Part shown: in pieces, positions 1 through 13,506 of the stretch
How the letters are laid out: each line of letters begins with the position of its first letter
Position numbering within the stretch: the first letter of the stretch is position 1
Assembly (NCBI RefSeq): GCF_001625215.2
Contig: NC_030386.2
Span: forward strand, 34,971,296 to 35,035,295
Direction of reading: 5' to 3'
Length of the DNA stretch: 64,000 nt
From: Daucus carota subsp. sativus
Lineage: Eukaryota > Streptophyta > Magnoliopsida > Apiales > Apiaceae
Notes under the pieces: model-generated
Seen by the model: only the letters and a program-made list of their open reading frames with translations
Databases searched by the model: none
Told to the model about the DNA's origin: nothing
Position numbers and translations under genes: made by a program

Positions 1-132
1 GAGAGGAGGGGAGGGGGAGGGAGAAGAGAGAGAGAGAGAGAGGAGGGAGAGGAAGAGAGAGTGGGAGGACGAGAGAGAAAGGGAGAGAGGAAAGAGAGGG
101 AGGTAAGGGGGGAGAGGAGAAGGAGGAGAGCG

Positions 133-168
<36 letters not shown>

Positions 169-175
169 AGAGAGA

Positions 176-218
<43 letters not shown>

Positions 219-391
219 GCGAGAGAAGAGAGAGAGAGAGAGACGAGGAGAGAGAGCGAGAGGAGAGAGCGAGAGAGAGAGAGGAGAGAGAGAGAGAGAA
301 GAGATAGAGAGAGAGGCGAGGTGAGAGAGAGGAGAGAGAGAGAGAGAGAGAGAGGAGAGACGAGCGAGGAGGAGGGGAAGAGAGAGAGAGC

Positions 392-450
<59 letters not shown>

Positions 451-451
451 C

Positions 452-483
<32 letters not shown>

Positions 484-484
484 C

Positions 485-524
<40 letters not shown>

Positions 525-530
525 GCCTTT
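1..530. repeat. (GA)n purine microsatellite tract
   Basis: Almost uninterrupted AG/GA dinucleotides on the plus strand, broken irregularly by GGAG, CGAG and single odd bases. The tract stops about 70 bp before the start codon of the glycerol-3-phosphate dehydrogenase gene, so it is probably that gene's promoter or 5' untranslated region. GA repeats near plant start sites are known binding sites for BPC/GAGA-type factors, but no function can be shown here. The irregular breaks may be partly sequencing error in a low-complexity tract. Open frames rich in Arg-Glu within it are by-products of the repeat. Confidence 0.95.
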
Positions 531-597
531 TTATGTGGGGGTGGAAATCATGCTGCAATTTAGGATAGTTTGGGCTACCTGGGTATTGAAGTTGAAG

Positions 598-2880
598 ATG
601 GTGGGCAGTATTGAGGTGATGACTCGCAATTCGCACTCGAATGGGACTATTAGTAGCTACAATGGCTTGGAAGAAAAGCTTGATGAATTTCGACGAGTTC
701 TAGGTAAGGCTGATGGTGATCTGCTGAAATTGTTGGTGTTGGAGCAGGTGCATGGGGCAGTGTCTTTGCAGCTTTGCTCCAAGATAGTTATGGTCAATTC
801 CGGGATAAGGTACAAATCAGAATATGGAGGAGGCCCGGAAGAGCTGTTGATAGAGCTACTGCAGAAATTTGTTTGAAGTTATCAATTCGAGGGAGGATGT
901 GTTGAGGAGGTTGATTAGGCGCTGCGCTTATTTGAAGTATGTGGAAGCAAGATTGGGGGATCGGACACTGTATGCAGATGAAATTTTGAAGGACGGATTC
1001 TGCCTGAACATGATTGATACACCTCTTTGTCCCTTAAAAGTTGTGACTAACTTGCAGGAGGCAGTTTGGGATGCTGACATTGTGGTCAATGGCTTGCCTT
1101 CAACTGAAACACGCGAGATTTTTGAAGAGATTAGCAAGTACTGGAAAGAAAGGATCAGCTCACCTGTTATCATCTCCTTGTCAAAGGGTATAGAGGCTGC
1201 CTTGGACCCTGTTCCCCATATAATTACTCCCACACAAATGATTAATGGGCAAGTAAGTCTTCTTCTTTTTTAATTATTTACTTGGTTCTTATTCTCCAGT
1301 TTTCTATCAAGATACCTGCAGTCATCTACATACTTCTTCAAGATTTGGAAACTCTGGCACTGACTTACTTCAAGTTTAACTAATTTTTGCCACAAATTGC
1401 ATATAATCCTTTTCTTTTATACTTTACATAAAAATACTATGTAGTAATGAACTGCAATTGCGTGTTAACCCCAAAATCCATCTTCCACTACTTTGTCTAT
1501 TTTGATCGAAGTGTTGAAAATCTTTTACAATTAACTAATTAAGGAAATTAGAGTTTTGGTATAAGAAACTTTTACTGTGATTCATATCCCCCTCTTCTGT
1601 ATTATTATGAGAAAGTTAAGTTGTTTCACTAAAATTGTATTTTGCCAGCTGGAGTACCATTAGAGAACATTCTTTATCTCGGTGGACCAAATATTGCAGC
1701 AGAAATTTATAACAAGGAGTATGCTAATGCTCGGATTTGTGGGGCTGGAAAGTGGAGAAAAGCAGTTGCAAAGTTTTTAAGGCAGCCACATTTCATTGTA
1801 TGGGACAACAGCGACCTTGTCACTCATGAAGTTATGGGAGGCTTGAAGAATGTCTATGCAATAGGAGCTGGCAAGTTTAAATAATTAAGCTGTATAAATG
1901 CATATAACACAACACCTTGCACCACATTATTCAAAAAAAAAAAAAACTTTTTAGCAAGGAAAATTTAACTGCAAATGAACATCTTTTACCTCAAACTTGA
2001 GTCTTATAGTTGATCTATTTTTCAGGAATGGTGGCAGCTTTGACCAAGGAAAGTGCTACCAGTAAATCAGTATATTTTGCTCATTGTACATCAGAGATGA
2101 TTTTTATCACTCATCTGTTGACAGAAGAACCTGAGAAGCTTGCTGGCCCTTTGCTTGCTGATACTTACGTGACATTGCTAAAAGGTCGTAATGCATGGTA
2201 TGGACAGATGATAGCTAAAGGGGAGCTGAGTCTTGATATGGGAGATAGCATCACAGGAAAGGGGATGATTCAGGTACTAACAAAGTACAGTATTTTGTTT
2301 GATCAAAATTTGCAGTATGCGATCTCCAATATATTTATAGCTCTAGAGCAGTATCAATTTCCTTAAAAGTTCCATTAAAAACCTATGGCCAACATTGAGA
2401 ATCATAAGAGGATCACTTCAAGCCCTCCACTTAAGAGCAAAAGATTCATCAAGTCATTTGGATATAACTCTACCTTGTTAATATTTTTCTTTCTAGGGAG
2501 TATCAGCTGTAGAAGCATTCTATGAACTTCTGAGTCAGTTCAGTTTAAGCGTGCAACATCCTGAAGAAAACAAGCCTGTTGCTCCAGTCGAACTATGCCC
2601 CATCTTGAAGACGTTGTATAAAATACTTATAAAGAGGTGGAGCTTCATCGTTTTTCATATTTGTTTACATTGTTCAAGTACATACTACCAAATTTCTTCT
2701 AGTTATTTATTTAATTATGATTTCAGGGAACAACAGCCTTGTGGTATTCTTCAAGCCCTGAGAGACGAAACAATGAATGATCCTCGAGACCGCATTGAGA
2801 TTGCTCAAAGCCATGCATTCTACAGGCCATCACTTCTTGGGCAGGTTGAAGGCAAAACCATCACTGCAAAGAACAACTGA
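598..2880 (+). CDS. GPDHC1: Cytosolic NAD-dependent glycerol-3-phosphate dehydrogenase, GPDHC1 type, exon 1 frameshifted as read
   Basis: Interconverts dihydroxyacetone phosphate and glycerol 3-phosphate with NADH in the cytosol. Exons read as 598-1252, 1649-1870, 2026-2273, 2497-2636 and 2727-2880. The start is the ATG beginning MVGSIE, as in plant homologues. Exon 1 shows the Rossmann signature [11 protein letters not shown] and then [19 protein letters not shown]. Later exons give [28 protein letters not shown] and [18 protein letters not shown], ending SLLGQ plus a short tail. Exon 1 needs frame changes near 721-728 and 866-869, each one base missing in an A run. A third, probable one is near 1247, in a GGG next to the GTAAGT donor. 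Intron 2 starts with GC (1871), not GT. Exons 2-5 are intact. Either a real gene with local sequence errors or a recent pseudogene; I favour error. Family identity is near certain. Confidence 0.9.
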
Positions 2881-3779
2881 CAGAATCAACCAGTCATCAT
2901 TCTTCTGCAACGAGATATATTATTCACTTATGCTGCAATAAATAGATTTTCTGCAATGATCGAAAAATATATGGTTGTGAACCTTCTAGACTCAAATCAA
3001 AGTTAAGGTTGTGTACATGGGGAGGGGATATTTGTGCAGTGGCATTCATATTTCATGGCCTTTAGAACATATGGATTTGGTGTAGTAGTATATAATTGTG
3101 CCATTCAAATTCAATGTATGATTTTTTTTTACTTCAGTTTTTCTATGGTTTTGCCGAGCTCTGAACACATGGGCTTCTTTACTTTTTCATCTTATATAAT
3201 GTAGTATTTATTCCAATAATTCTCGAATACAAGAGAATTGAATCCAGGACACCACTGACACATTAAACCTTTATACTCGCCCTATTTTGATCCTTAAAAA
3301 TGTGAACCTAATTAAATAATGTGCATCAGATGATAATTATATTCTCGGATGGAGGTTCGGTAATGCTTTCTAATGTTTTATATTTTTTTTAAAATATTTT
3401 TAATATTTTTCCTTCTATTCAAAAGTAAAAAATTTGAAAAATAAGTTATTGAACTAAATTTTATAAAATTTAAGATACGTATATAATGAAAAAAATCATA
3501 CAAAATAAGTGAGAAGGAGTATTACAGAAGACTATAAAAATAAATCAAGAAGTTGCCGGTAAAACTTTACTATTTGGGTTTGATTGCATACATAGCGGAC
3601 AGCCATTCTTACATTCATCCATCAAGGCCACACATTAATTCAACAAAACTTGAGTGCATGATTAATTCCATTTACCCCTTACAACAACGCAAAATTAAAC
3701 AAACCCATGCCCTCATTAAATCTTCAATGAAACTTACCTCGACATATTTATCACAATCCTGCAAATTTTACAAGAAAAA
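2881..3779. other. Intergenic spacer, no gene seen
   Basis: AT-rich spacer between two plus-strand genes. It should hold the dehydrogenase 3' untranslated region and the transporter promoter. A short AT-rich stretch near 3370-3530 vaguely resembles the inside of Stowaway-type elements but has no clear ends. Confidence 0.6.
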
Positions 3780-5580
3780 ATGGCACCAAATACAGGAAAT
3801 GCAGCAAAGAAACAAGCCCTTTTCATATCATCCTTGATCGTGTTATGGTACTCATCGAATATCGGCGTTCTTCTCCTGAACAAATTTTTGTTGTCGAATT
3901 ATGGATTTCGATTTCCGATATTCTTGACAATGTGTCACATGACAGCTTGTGCTGTCCTGAGTTATTTGTCCATCGTGTTCTTGAAAATCGTGCCGTTTCA
4001 GAGGATCAAATCTAAGTCTCAGTTTTTAAGGATCGCTACGCTGAGCGTTGTTTTCTGTGCCTCTGTTGTTGGGGGGAATATATCACTTAGGTATCTGCCT
4101 GTGTCGTTTAATCAGGCTGTCGGCGCCACCACGCCTTTTTTTACAGCCATGTTTGCTTATTTTATGACCTTCAAGAGGGAAGCTTGGGTTACTTATGTTG
4201 CTCTTATACCAGTTGTTGCTGGTGTTGTCATTGCAAGCGGGGTATGTTTTTCTCGGATTCAAAATTATGTGATTTAATCATCGGATTTTCTAGCGAGTTA
4301 CCATAGACACATACTGACAACGACTTTTTAGTTAAATCTCTAATTCCATTAATAACAAAAATCGTCACCAAGACCTATGGGCATACACCAGAAAGAGTGA
4401 AGACCCTTTAGTTATTTACATTTCCAACATGGCTGTGGGCTCGCGCATATTCATCACACATGACCTTTATTTATGAATGATAGATACTTCAAAGCTGTAA
4501 ATTCAATAAACGTTCATGTATCTTATCTTCTGTTGTCTTCTGACAGCCCAGTGTCTCTAGTTACGATAAATTAATTATGAACAAATGCATATTAATGTTT
4601 CGATCGGTTGCTATCAGGGGGAGCCAAGCTTTCACTTGTATGGATTCATCATGTGCATCAGTGCAACTGCTGCCAGGGCCTTTAAGTCTGTTCTTCAGGG
4701 AATTTTGCTTTCTTCAGAAGGGTAATTTCTTATGCTTACATGTATGATATCGCCATCAACACATGCATATCTTCTAGTATAAAGTTGTATAAAGCTAGTA
4801 CCCCGTCCATAAGACTCCTGCGTCAACAAAGTCCCCTCGTAGACAGCCTTACCAACTATTTATATGAATTCCCTGTGCAAAAGAAAGTCTTTTTAAACCC
4901 CTATTGTAAGAAAATATAGTAAAAATGAAGTTAATAATGCAGAAGCACAGGAGGAAACTTTCAATAATTCATTTGACAATCAATCTCCATAGCAATATCT
5001 AATTATAAGTTCATATTAACTTGTCCGCAACTTAACATTAATTGTGACACAGCCTGTTTTATTTCAATCATTATTTCAGGGAGAAGCTGAACTCAATGAA
5101 TTTGATGCTTTATATGGCCCCAATTGCTGTTGTAGTTTTGTTGCCTGCAGCACTTTTCATGGAACCAGATGTGGTAGAAGTCACAGTAACACTTGGATTA
5201 AAACATACATTTATGTGGCTGCTTCTTTTTCTCAATTCAGTAATGGCTTATTCAGCCAACTTAACCAACTTCTTGGTGACCAAGCATACGAGTGCTCTAA
5301 CACTCCAGGTATTATCCCTCTCACACACTAGCAATTTAATCACACTGCACGATCCACTGTAAAATTTAAGCTTGCATGTGATGTGTTCGTTTGAGTCCAT
5401 CTCGGCTGAATGCCTGAATGTGTGAGTTGTCAGGTACTGGGCAATGCAAAAGGCGCAGTAGCTGTTGTTATCTCTATACTGTTGTTCCGAAATCCTGTCA
5501 CCTTTCAGGGAATAGCTGGTTATTCAATGACTGTTATGGGAGTGGTTGCTTATGGAGAAGCTAAAAGAAGATACAAATAA
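3780..5580 (+). CDS. Golgi nucleotide-sugar transporter, UUAT1-like (UDP-uronic acid transporter clade)
   Basis: Four exons: 3780-4241, 4618-4721, 5080-5308 and 5434-5580, all with GT-AG introns and consistent phases. The protein begins [15 protein letters not shown] and ends GEAKRRYK, about 313 residues, normal for this family. Many hydrophobic spans fit the ten-helix NST/triose-phosphate-translocator fold. Diagnostic strings are [60 protein letters not shown] and GVVAYGEAK. From memory the closest Arabidopsis relatives are At3g10290 and At5g04160 (UUAT1). UUAT1 carries UDP-glucuronic and UDP-galacturonic acid into the Golgi for wall polysaccharide synthesis. Substrate is inferred from clade only. 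This gene is not part of the Arabidopsis gene order that the flanking genes recall. Confidence 0.93.
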
Positions 5581-6399
5581 TCCTCAGTCCATGCACCGGC
5601 ATTCTTCTGTACAAACATATTTTCCTTGCCCTAATATAGTAGGCTTTAGTGAGTTAGATTCTGGTTCTGGTGCTTCCAGATATCTTTGGGACAAGACAAT
5701 TAGTTTCATGTGATGTCCTGTATATTATACCAAAGTCTTGCATCCAGTTGTAGGAGCTAATCTTGTAATATTCAACTTCTCTTTCACTCTGCACAGATCA
5801 AATGGGCTTTATTATTTTATACCTACATTCACCTATACCACTGATTTTTACCTGTATAATGACTTATTTCAAGAAAATAAAAATCTTTTAAACACGTTTC
5901 TTATTTGCATAAATAAATAGTTATTTTCAGGAAAAAACACATACTTATGTAATTTTCTCTAGAAATTAATCACTTATTTTGAAAAATAGAATAAGTCAGA
6001 CGAACTGTCACCAATAATAAGTTCCTATGTTCCCATCTATGTAGGAACTAGGAGGTGTCGCATTTTCAGGAGAATAAAACTCGTTCAGCCATACAGAAAG
6101 CCTGAATTGGCATAAAACAATTATAAATAAAGAAAAGGTAGACATGTATACAAATTTAGCCTCTACACAGTGCTCATGAACTACAAAACCAGCTTATAAG
6201 AAAACCACCTCAAGTTCGTAGAACAAAAGTACTTTGCAACTTTGCTCAATACTTGCTGAACAGTGGATCTATCCAAAGAAAACATACAGTGGTTTGGTCA
6301 AGTTAACATTAAAAGATTAGTTCGTACGGTCCAGTATTTGATATTGTGGTAGACCCGTGTTATTTTTTCCCAGAAGAAGAGTACTTATTTCTCTTCATA
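5581..6399. other. Convergent 3' flanks, no gene seen
   Basis: Tail-to-tail spacer between the plus-strand transporter and the minus-strand Ca2+-ATPase. It should hold both 3' untranslated regions. No conserved frame or repeat is seen. Confidence 0.6.
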
Positions 6400-9300
6400 T
6401 CATACAGCTTCTGGTCCCGTGGCGAGCCGATCATAACCATCATGGTGCTTGGGAACTCTTCTTTCAACAGGAATGCACTTCAAAACAACTGCAATAGGCA
6501 TGCCTACAAATCCAATTAGGATGCTCAGTAACCACAACTGCCAACTCAGCGGCACAGTGCTTGCGAAGGCCCCTAGGAACTCGACTATTATAACTTGAAA
6601 TATCACTGTGGCCAACATGACACCAATAAATATCCAGCTACTGAACATGCCACGGAAAATATTGATCTTTTCAATATCTCGGCTGTTTATCTCGTTAAAG
6701 ACCTGAAAATAAAAATAGTGAGCAAGATATTATTATTATTTAGCTGCGAGTGATTTTCTCTATCATGTACTCTATTAAGGAAGTAAAAAGAGAAAAAAGA
6801 ATCATGAAACAATCATTCTGCCCTCAAAAATTCAACTGACCAAACTAGAGCATAATGCCAGTTCCAGAAGACAACTTAAAGCATTTCCTACTACAATCAC
6901 ACATGATATTTGGATTGCACCCACAAATTATGTTTGTACTTAAGAACCTTGATGCTACATGAGATACTCCAGAGGACCCCTTTGTGGATCAAGATGACCC
7001 AAAATAAAGTTATGTTCCAGAAATGTGTTTGTGGGTTTACATGCATTTGCTAAAAACTAAGGCGAAGATACATCTCTTTAACCACAAGTTCTGCTTGTAA
7101 TATATTTCTATAACTGGCTTAGTACCCTAGCACATGAGTTGGCCCAGGCCATTTTGGACAGGAATGAGTAATCTGTATATAGGTTATGTTGAGGCTTAAT
7201 GTAAATGTGATGCAGGACAGAACTCCAAAACAATTAAAACTAGAACAAGATAAGCTTCGAAGGATTATCCACCCAAGAAAGGAGAGATAGGGACACAACG
7301 TAAATTATAAATACTGCAACTGTAACCACAGGCCTACAGACTATGGGGCTTATAACAAATAAACTAATAACTAAAGCGTACGTAACTATTAAATAAAATA
7401 ATATTCTGGATATTTAATATACTTGTTTATTTCCAATTTGGTCCCTTATCATAATCTGCTCAAAACATAAAGTTACACCGCTTAAAAAACATGGTGCTAA
7501 ACTAGGGCTAAGGAGGTAATATAGCCTTAAATGATTACAGACCAAAATTCAGATGAGTACCTGGAACTATTGACAACTATAGGTGGCCACATAGCAAAGA
7601 TGGTGCTAAACTAGGAATAAGGAGGTAATATAGCCTTAAATGATTATAAAAACTGCCAGCAAAATATAAATTCAAATCCCGAACAGTACCTGGCAGAATA
7701 CAAAGGTATTAAATATGAAGGTATTGACAATAATGGTAGCATCTGAACCATTGAGTCCCAGAATTTGCTTCCCTGCAAAATTGAACACGAACAGAACGAC
7801 CATTTGGTAAATACTCTGACCTGCTATATTCCTCCACATTGCTCTGGTTATAAAACTCACACCCCTCCCCACTGGGGGCCTATTCATCAATCCTTCATGT
7901 GCTGGTTCGGTAGCCAGTGCCAATGCACCTAATGTGTCCATAATCAGATTGACCCAAAGCAACTGCACAGCAGTGAGGGGAGCAGATCCTGAAAATGAAA
8001 TGTAAAATTTACCACTAAAATGAATACTCAATCAGTTAATTGTTAAAATAAAGGAAATAAATAGTTTAAGCTCAAAGGAGAAACGGACCAGAGATGCATG
8101 CTGAAATGAAATTGATCATAAGAGCAACAATATTAACAGTAAGCTGAAACTGAACAAACTTTTGGATGTTAATGTATACAGCACGCCCCCATTTGGCAAC
8201 ATTTACTATTGTTGAAAAGTTGTCATCCAATATAATGACATCAGCATTTTCTTTGGCAACCTGCATGTTCAAATCGTGAGAGCTTAAGGATTAGAAGTGA
8301 TGAAAAGCATGCTAAATCAAAATATCAATACTTACTACTAAATGTCTACTAACAAGGCTTAGGTTCTTATAATACTAAAACGGACTGAGAGTAGATGTTA
8401 GACTGGGGAAAAGGTAAACAGTATCATTCTATATAAGCAGAGAAAAGAATTCTCATAGTAGATGACATAATCAGACCTCTGTTCCAGCTATACCCATTGC
8501 AAGTCCAATGTCTGCTTCGTGCAAAGCAGGAGCATCATTTGTTCCATCACCAGTTACAGCAACCACCTCTTTATGGATGCTCCTTAAATTGGTTACCAGC
8601 TTGTGCTTGTCCAAAGGCAAAGATCGAGCCATTACCTATAAACAAGCATATTCAAATCAACTGCATCTTCGCATAGATAACAAATACTATTGCGGTTAAT
8701 TAACCACCTGAATATGTGGTACTATCGCCATCAATTCATCTGGACTTTTGTTGCGAAAATCTGGTCCTTCAATGGCCAAACCACCTTCAGTGAGTATTCC
8801 ACATTCTTTTGCAATGGCCTTCGCTGTGTTAATGTTGTCACCAGTGACCATACGCACAGTTATTCCAGCAGCTAAACAAGTTCGAACAGCATCCTTGACC
8901 CCTGGGCGTACAGGATCTTTAATACCAACTACTGCAATCAATGTATAACTACTATCAGGCAAACCGATCCCATCACAATTGTTGTCAGTATCCTTAAATG
9001 CCAAACAGATTGTTCTTAAAGCATCACAGGCAAAACCATTGATGACATCTGTGATGTTTTGTACGAATTCCTCCGACAGGTCAACTGTTTCCCCGTTGTA
9101 ATCAATTACCTTATCACACATTCCTAATACAATCTCTGATGCGCCTTTGCAGAAAGCTCTAGTTCTACCATCTGGAAGAGCCACAAGAACAGACATCGTC
9201 TTTTTAACAGAATTGAAGGGTTCGACTTTTAGCATCTTGATTTCTCGACGCTGTGCATCAAAATCACCACCCAGTAGCAATCCGTATTCTACAAGTGCTG

Positions 9301-12232
9301 ATTCTGTTGGTGTACCTAGTACAGAAGTTTTTCCATCTTTATTTTTGACAACCTCTGAAGCAGTATTCTGAAATATAGCCTGCAAGAGAAAGGGTAATAC
9401 ATTTTCTGATACATCAGAATGATTAGTATTATGATTTTCACCATCTTTCATCTCTTCAGGTTTCCCACATACCCATATCTTATCAACTACCATATGGTTT
9501 GTAGTTAGTGTTCCTGTTTTATCTGTGCATATGCAAGTAGCAGAACCCATTGTCTCACATGCGGAAAGATGCCTCACAAGTGCCTTGTCATTCATTAACT
9601 TCTTCATTGCAAAAGCAAGGCTCAATGTCACTGCCAGAGGTAGTCCTTCTGGAACAGCAACAACAATTATGGTCACTGCAGTAGCAAAGTAATTCAAAAG
9701 CTTCATAGCATCAACTGAAGTCCAACTGGTGAACTCATGGTGAATTGCTTTCTCCACCAAGAATCTTACTGTCAGAACAGAGAATGTCAGCACAGCAAAA
9801 ATCAAGCCAATCTTGCCTATGATTGTAGCAACACCATTCAGCTTCACCTGTAGTGGAGTCTCATCTTCACCTCCTTCACTCAATGTTTCCATCAACTTGC
9901 CCCATTCAGTTCGCATACCAACAGTGGTCACCAGCATCTTACCTGAACCATCTTGCACCTTGGTCCCTGCAAGTAGAAAAGGATTTTTCTCATTTATATT
10001 CACTGGCTCACTCTCCCCAGACAAGCTTGACTCGTCAATTAACAAGCTGTATCCTGATATAAACAATCCATCAGCTGGAACTTGATCTCCAATCGATAAG
10101 TGGACAACATCCCCAACAACCAGGTCAAATATGGACACCTTTTGTCTAGTTCCATCTCTTGTTACATGAACAGATATTTTCTTCTTCTCCTTGTCCAGAT
10201 CTTTAAACTGCAAGGATTGATTATAATCACTAATTGCAGTCACCATGACTACCAGAAAAATACTAAGTATGATTCCTAACCCATCATATATGCCTTTTGG
10301 CAACCCTTCAGTGGCAAGTCCTACACCTATAGAAACCACAGCACAAACAATAAGGATAATAAGGGTCAAATCATGTAAAGCCTCCCAGACAAACAGCCAA
10401 AAACTTTTAGATGGTTTTTCAGTATATCTGTTGACGCCCAAGAACTTTTGCCGTTTAGGCAAGTCAGTTGTCTCTACTCCCTCATCCAGTGAGACATTTA
10501 ATTCAGCTGCCACTCCACTTACTCCCTGGTGCTCTTCCAAGACTTTATTGTTACGGCTTCTGATAATCTTTGCAATCTTATCAGGATTAATATTATAACC
10601 TGCATCTATAGCCTCTTTGGAGGGCTTTAAGGCTGCAAAAGAAAAAAAAACTAATAAACAAAAAGGATACACATAAGTACTTATGTGGCATCCAAGACCA
10701 TAAATCATCTTACAGTTCTACCCTAATACAAGTATATATAAATTAAACACTTACCTTCGATAAACTTGTATGCTGCCTTAATTGTTGTAACAACAAGTCG
10801 CAGATCTTCCTGGTATATATTGATATTAAAAAAAAAAAAAAAATCAGACTTATATCCATAACAAAATTGTAAGGATGGTTCTAAAGAAATCTATAATAAT
10901 GTTATTAACATAACTATATTTGATCAAATTCTGTCAAAACCTAGTTACCATTTTTTATGAATATAGAGAAACTAAAAGAATGAAAGTTGAAGTCAATTTC
11001 CATACATTTAAAAAAAAATGTCCACCAGAGTTTCTAGCACATATGAGCTTCTGCAAAAGCTTTCCATAAAAGACCTAAAGTCAATAACCACCATAATCTA
11101 CCTAAAATTAATCACCTCCCAAATTTAATCTCAACAGCATTTTGCATAATTTTCCCTGGTGTTAAATGTAATTCAAAATTAACCAACAACATTTTCATTT
11201 TCAATTCCAGGAGACAACTACATATTATATTCGTTTAATTGTCTCATAATCATCAAGGGATACTCCCATCCACACTAAGTAAACTCTAATGCAAATTGAG
11301 AGAGCTGTAAGACCATTTGATTGAGAGACTAATAATAATTGTAAGCTTAGTATTTGATCAATCTCAATGAATGTTATTAGCTCTGTAGGGCAAGTTGCCC
11401 TAAAGAGCTAATAACATCATAGATGTTTTTCGAGATTTAGAACTCCTCGAATACCAGAAACATATAAGCATGATACCCTATAATTCATATAATATCCGAG
11501 GGAAAATGATTGTTTGGATCTGAGCAACACATCCATGGTGACATGAATACCATCAAATTAAATTGATTAAGTGGGTTGTTTTAGGATCAATCCTGGCCAA
11601 AAACGTTTTCAGGCTTATGTTTAAGCAATACATAGATAGTTAAGTACTTCATTCCAGGTTATGACCACTTCTTTGCCTTCCAGAACATTGGTGAACATAC
11701 AGCATACAACATACTCACCCGGCAAGGCAGAGCCTAGCCGAGATAATAGTGAAGCCCAGTACCAATATTCCCAGTTCCATTTCATAGCTTAATTAATTAA
11801 ATTTTAAACTAATTGCTATGTTTCGCTGGACCACTAAAAATTATAAATACAATATAATATTTAAATATTATTATCATTTATTCATAAATAAATTATAGTA
11901 GCAGTTAAAATAGCCACAAAAATTTAAGAACTGTACCTAGGGTTTCACTTAAGAACTACGCGTATTTTTCACAAAATATCAAATCAATACAATAACATAA
12001 TATTATCTGTATTTGTACCAATATTTTAATATATCGGCCTTTTAACACCACACACCAGTACCTGAATCTTTTGAACCTTGAGCTTCTGCTCGTTGCGTTT
12101 CGCCAGATCGACAATGTGACGGAATCGACGGCGGCGATTCTTCACTATCCCGACGGCGTTTCTCCACCGGAGCTGCGCTTCCTCCGGCGCATGCTTCGCC
12201 GGAATATCAAAGTCCTTGAGATAATTCTCCAT
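6400..12232 (-). CDS. ACA4: Autoinhibited P2B-type Ca2+-ATPase, ACA4/ACA11 type
   Basis: Pumps Ca2+ out of the cytosol using ATP; ACA4 and ACA11 of Arabidopsis act at the vacuole. Seven exons, in transcript order: 12232-12062, 10809-10755, 10632-8708, 8635-8477, 8260-8089, 7988-7690 and 6702-6400. Together they encode 1027 residues, matching the 1025-1030 of ACA11 and ACA4. The N-terminus [13 protein letters not shown] is followed by the basic segment [14 protein letters not shown] (about 30-43), the expected calmodulin-binding autoinhibitory region. Then come SGESEP (actuator), PEGLP in TM4 (about 403), the phosphorylated Asp in [10 protein letters not shown] (about 446), FCKGASE (nucleotide site) and TGDGTNDAP (about 745-753). 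The C-terminus [15 protein letters not shown] is of the ACA4 type. All introns are GT-AG. The first intron (1.25 kb) splits the regulatory N-terminus from the body. No lesion seen. Confidence 0.97.
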
Positions 12233-13497
12233 CTTTGTTACTTAATACTCAAATTTCTCCTGGTATGAGCAGCTATGGTGCTATAGAGACATGGATTTAT
12301 ATGTATTTATGTAAGTAGAGGTGGTGAAGCAGAGCAGAAGAGAGCAAATATATTGAACGCCGTGTTTGTGGTTATTTAAACCGTAAAAGTCGGGGGCAGT
12401 GGCCAGTGTGTGTTTGTTGATTTGACGTGTCCTGATCTCCCAATATTCAACGTTCATAAATTATCATTATTTTTTAGATGTAAAGTATCAGCCAGGACTT
12501 TTCTCTGTGTTTTTATTAGGTTGTTTTTATTAAGTTTACTTTTTCTCTGTTATTTCGAATTTAACTCAACTCATAAAATTAGGTCGGAATGATATATTTT
12601 ATACATATTAATTCTGTAAATAGAAACAAAATTCTAATTAAATTAATTTAACTAATTTAGTGATTTTTAATTAATAAAAATCAAATTCAATCGCAGTATA
12701 ATGTATATTCCTTAATTCATCATGAAACTCACACTCAAATTATTCGACAAAAATTATCGAATAATAAATATCTAATAAAATTAAGATGTCAATGTGAATA
12801 TTTTAAACTAAAATTTTTGACTCATTTTACCTTCCTATGTACTACTAGTATGATTGTATGTCAATAAACTGGATTCGAAAAAAAAAAACAGCGTAATCTT
12901 TGACATATGCTATATGCATCCCCTATTCCCCTGTTTCTGTCATGATATTTTCAAACTTTACATTTATATTGCAGTTTTAATTTCTAGCCTGTCAAGAAAC
13001 TTCTGTCAGCAGCAGTACATGATTTCATGTTCAAATTAATCTGCATTCTCAAAAGTTTAAAATCTAATCGAGATCTAAAGTTCCTTTATATGAACTTTTA
13101 AACAAATATTTTAAATTAATTCTGAGTGGAGCACTGGAATGTATAAAACGGAAAAGATGATGAAAAGGAAGATACGATTAAACTGTTCGAGAAAAGCAAA
13201 ATGAATATATAAAGAGCACGATGGTAGATGCGAGGGGAAAATGGGCTTCCGATATATATTTATCTGTCGATTTTCTAGTAATTTACTCCTTTTTCATCGC
13301 CGCCACCTTTTTTATTTTATTGATGCTTTCCTTTTCAATTCATTATTCTGTATAGTACTATTATTCTGCACCAAGCAAGTCTCCTGTGCACGGTAGTCAA
13401 CCAACGACCACCACCCCACAGGCACACGCACATCCAGTATGCATCCAATATTCGAATTCAAAGTTTCCTCCTTTGAGAGGTGCCCCTTGATGGACCA
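12233..13497. other. Upstream region of the Ca2+-ATPase gene, no other gene seen
   Basis: Holds the 5' untranslated region and promoter of the minus-strand Ca2+-ATPase (roughly 12233-12400), then AT-rich spacer. No reliable open frame or repeat was found up to the foldback element at 13507. Confidence 0.6.
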
Positions 13498-13506
13498 TAT
13501 AATCTA

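Noticed and set aside
321-597. Long Arg-Glu-rich open frames
   Set aside because: They arise from the GA repeat itself, and the real gene start is downstream.
8508-10600. Several plus-strand frames opposite the Ca2+-ATPase
   Set aside because: Antisense shadows of a well-supported coding exon.
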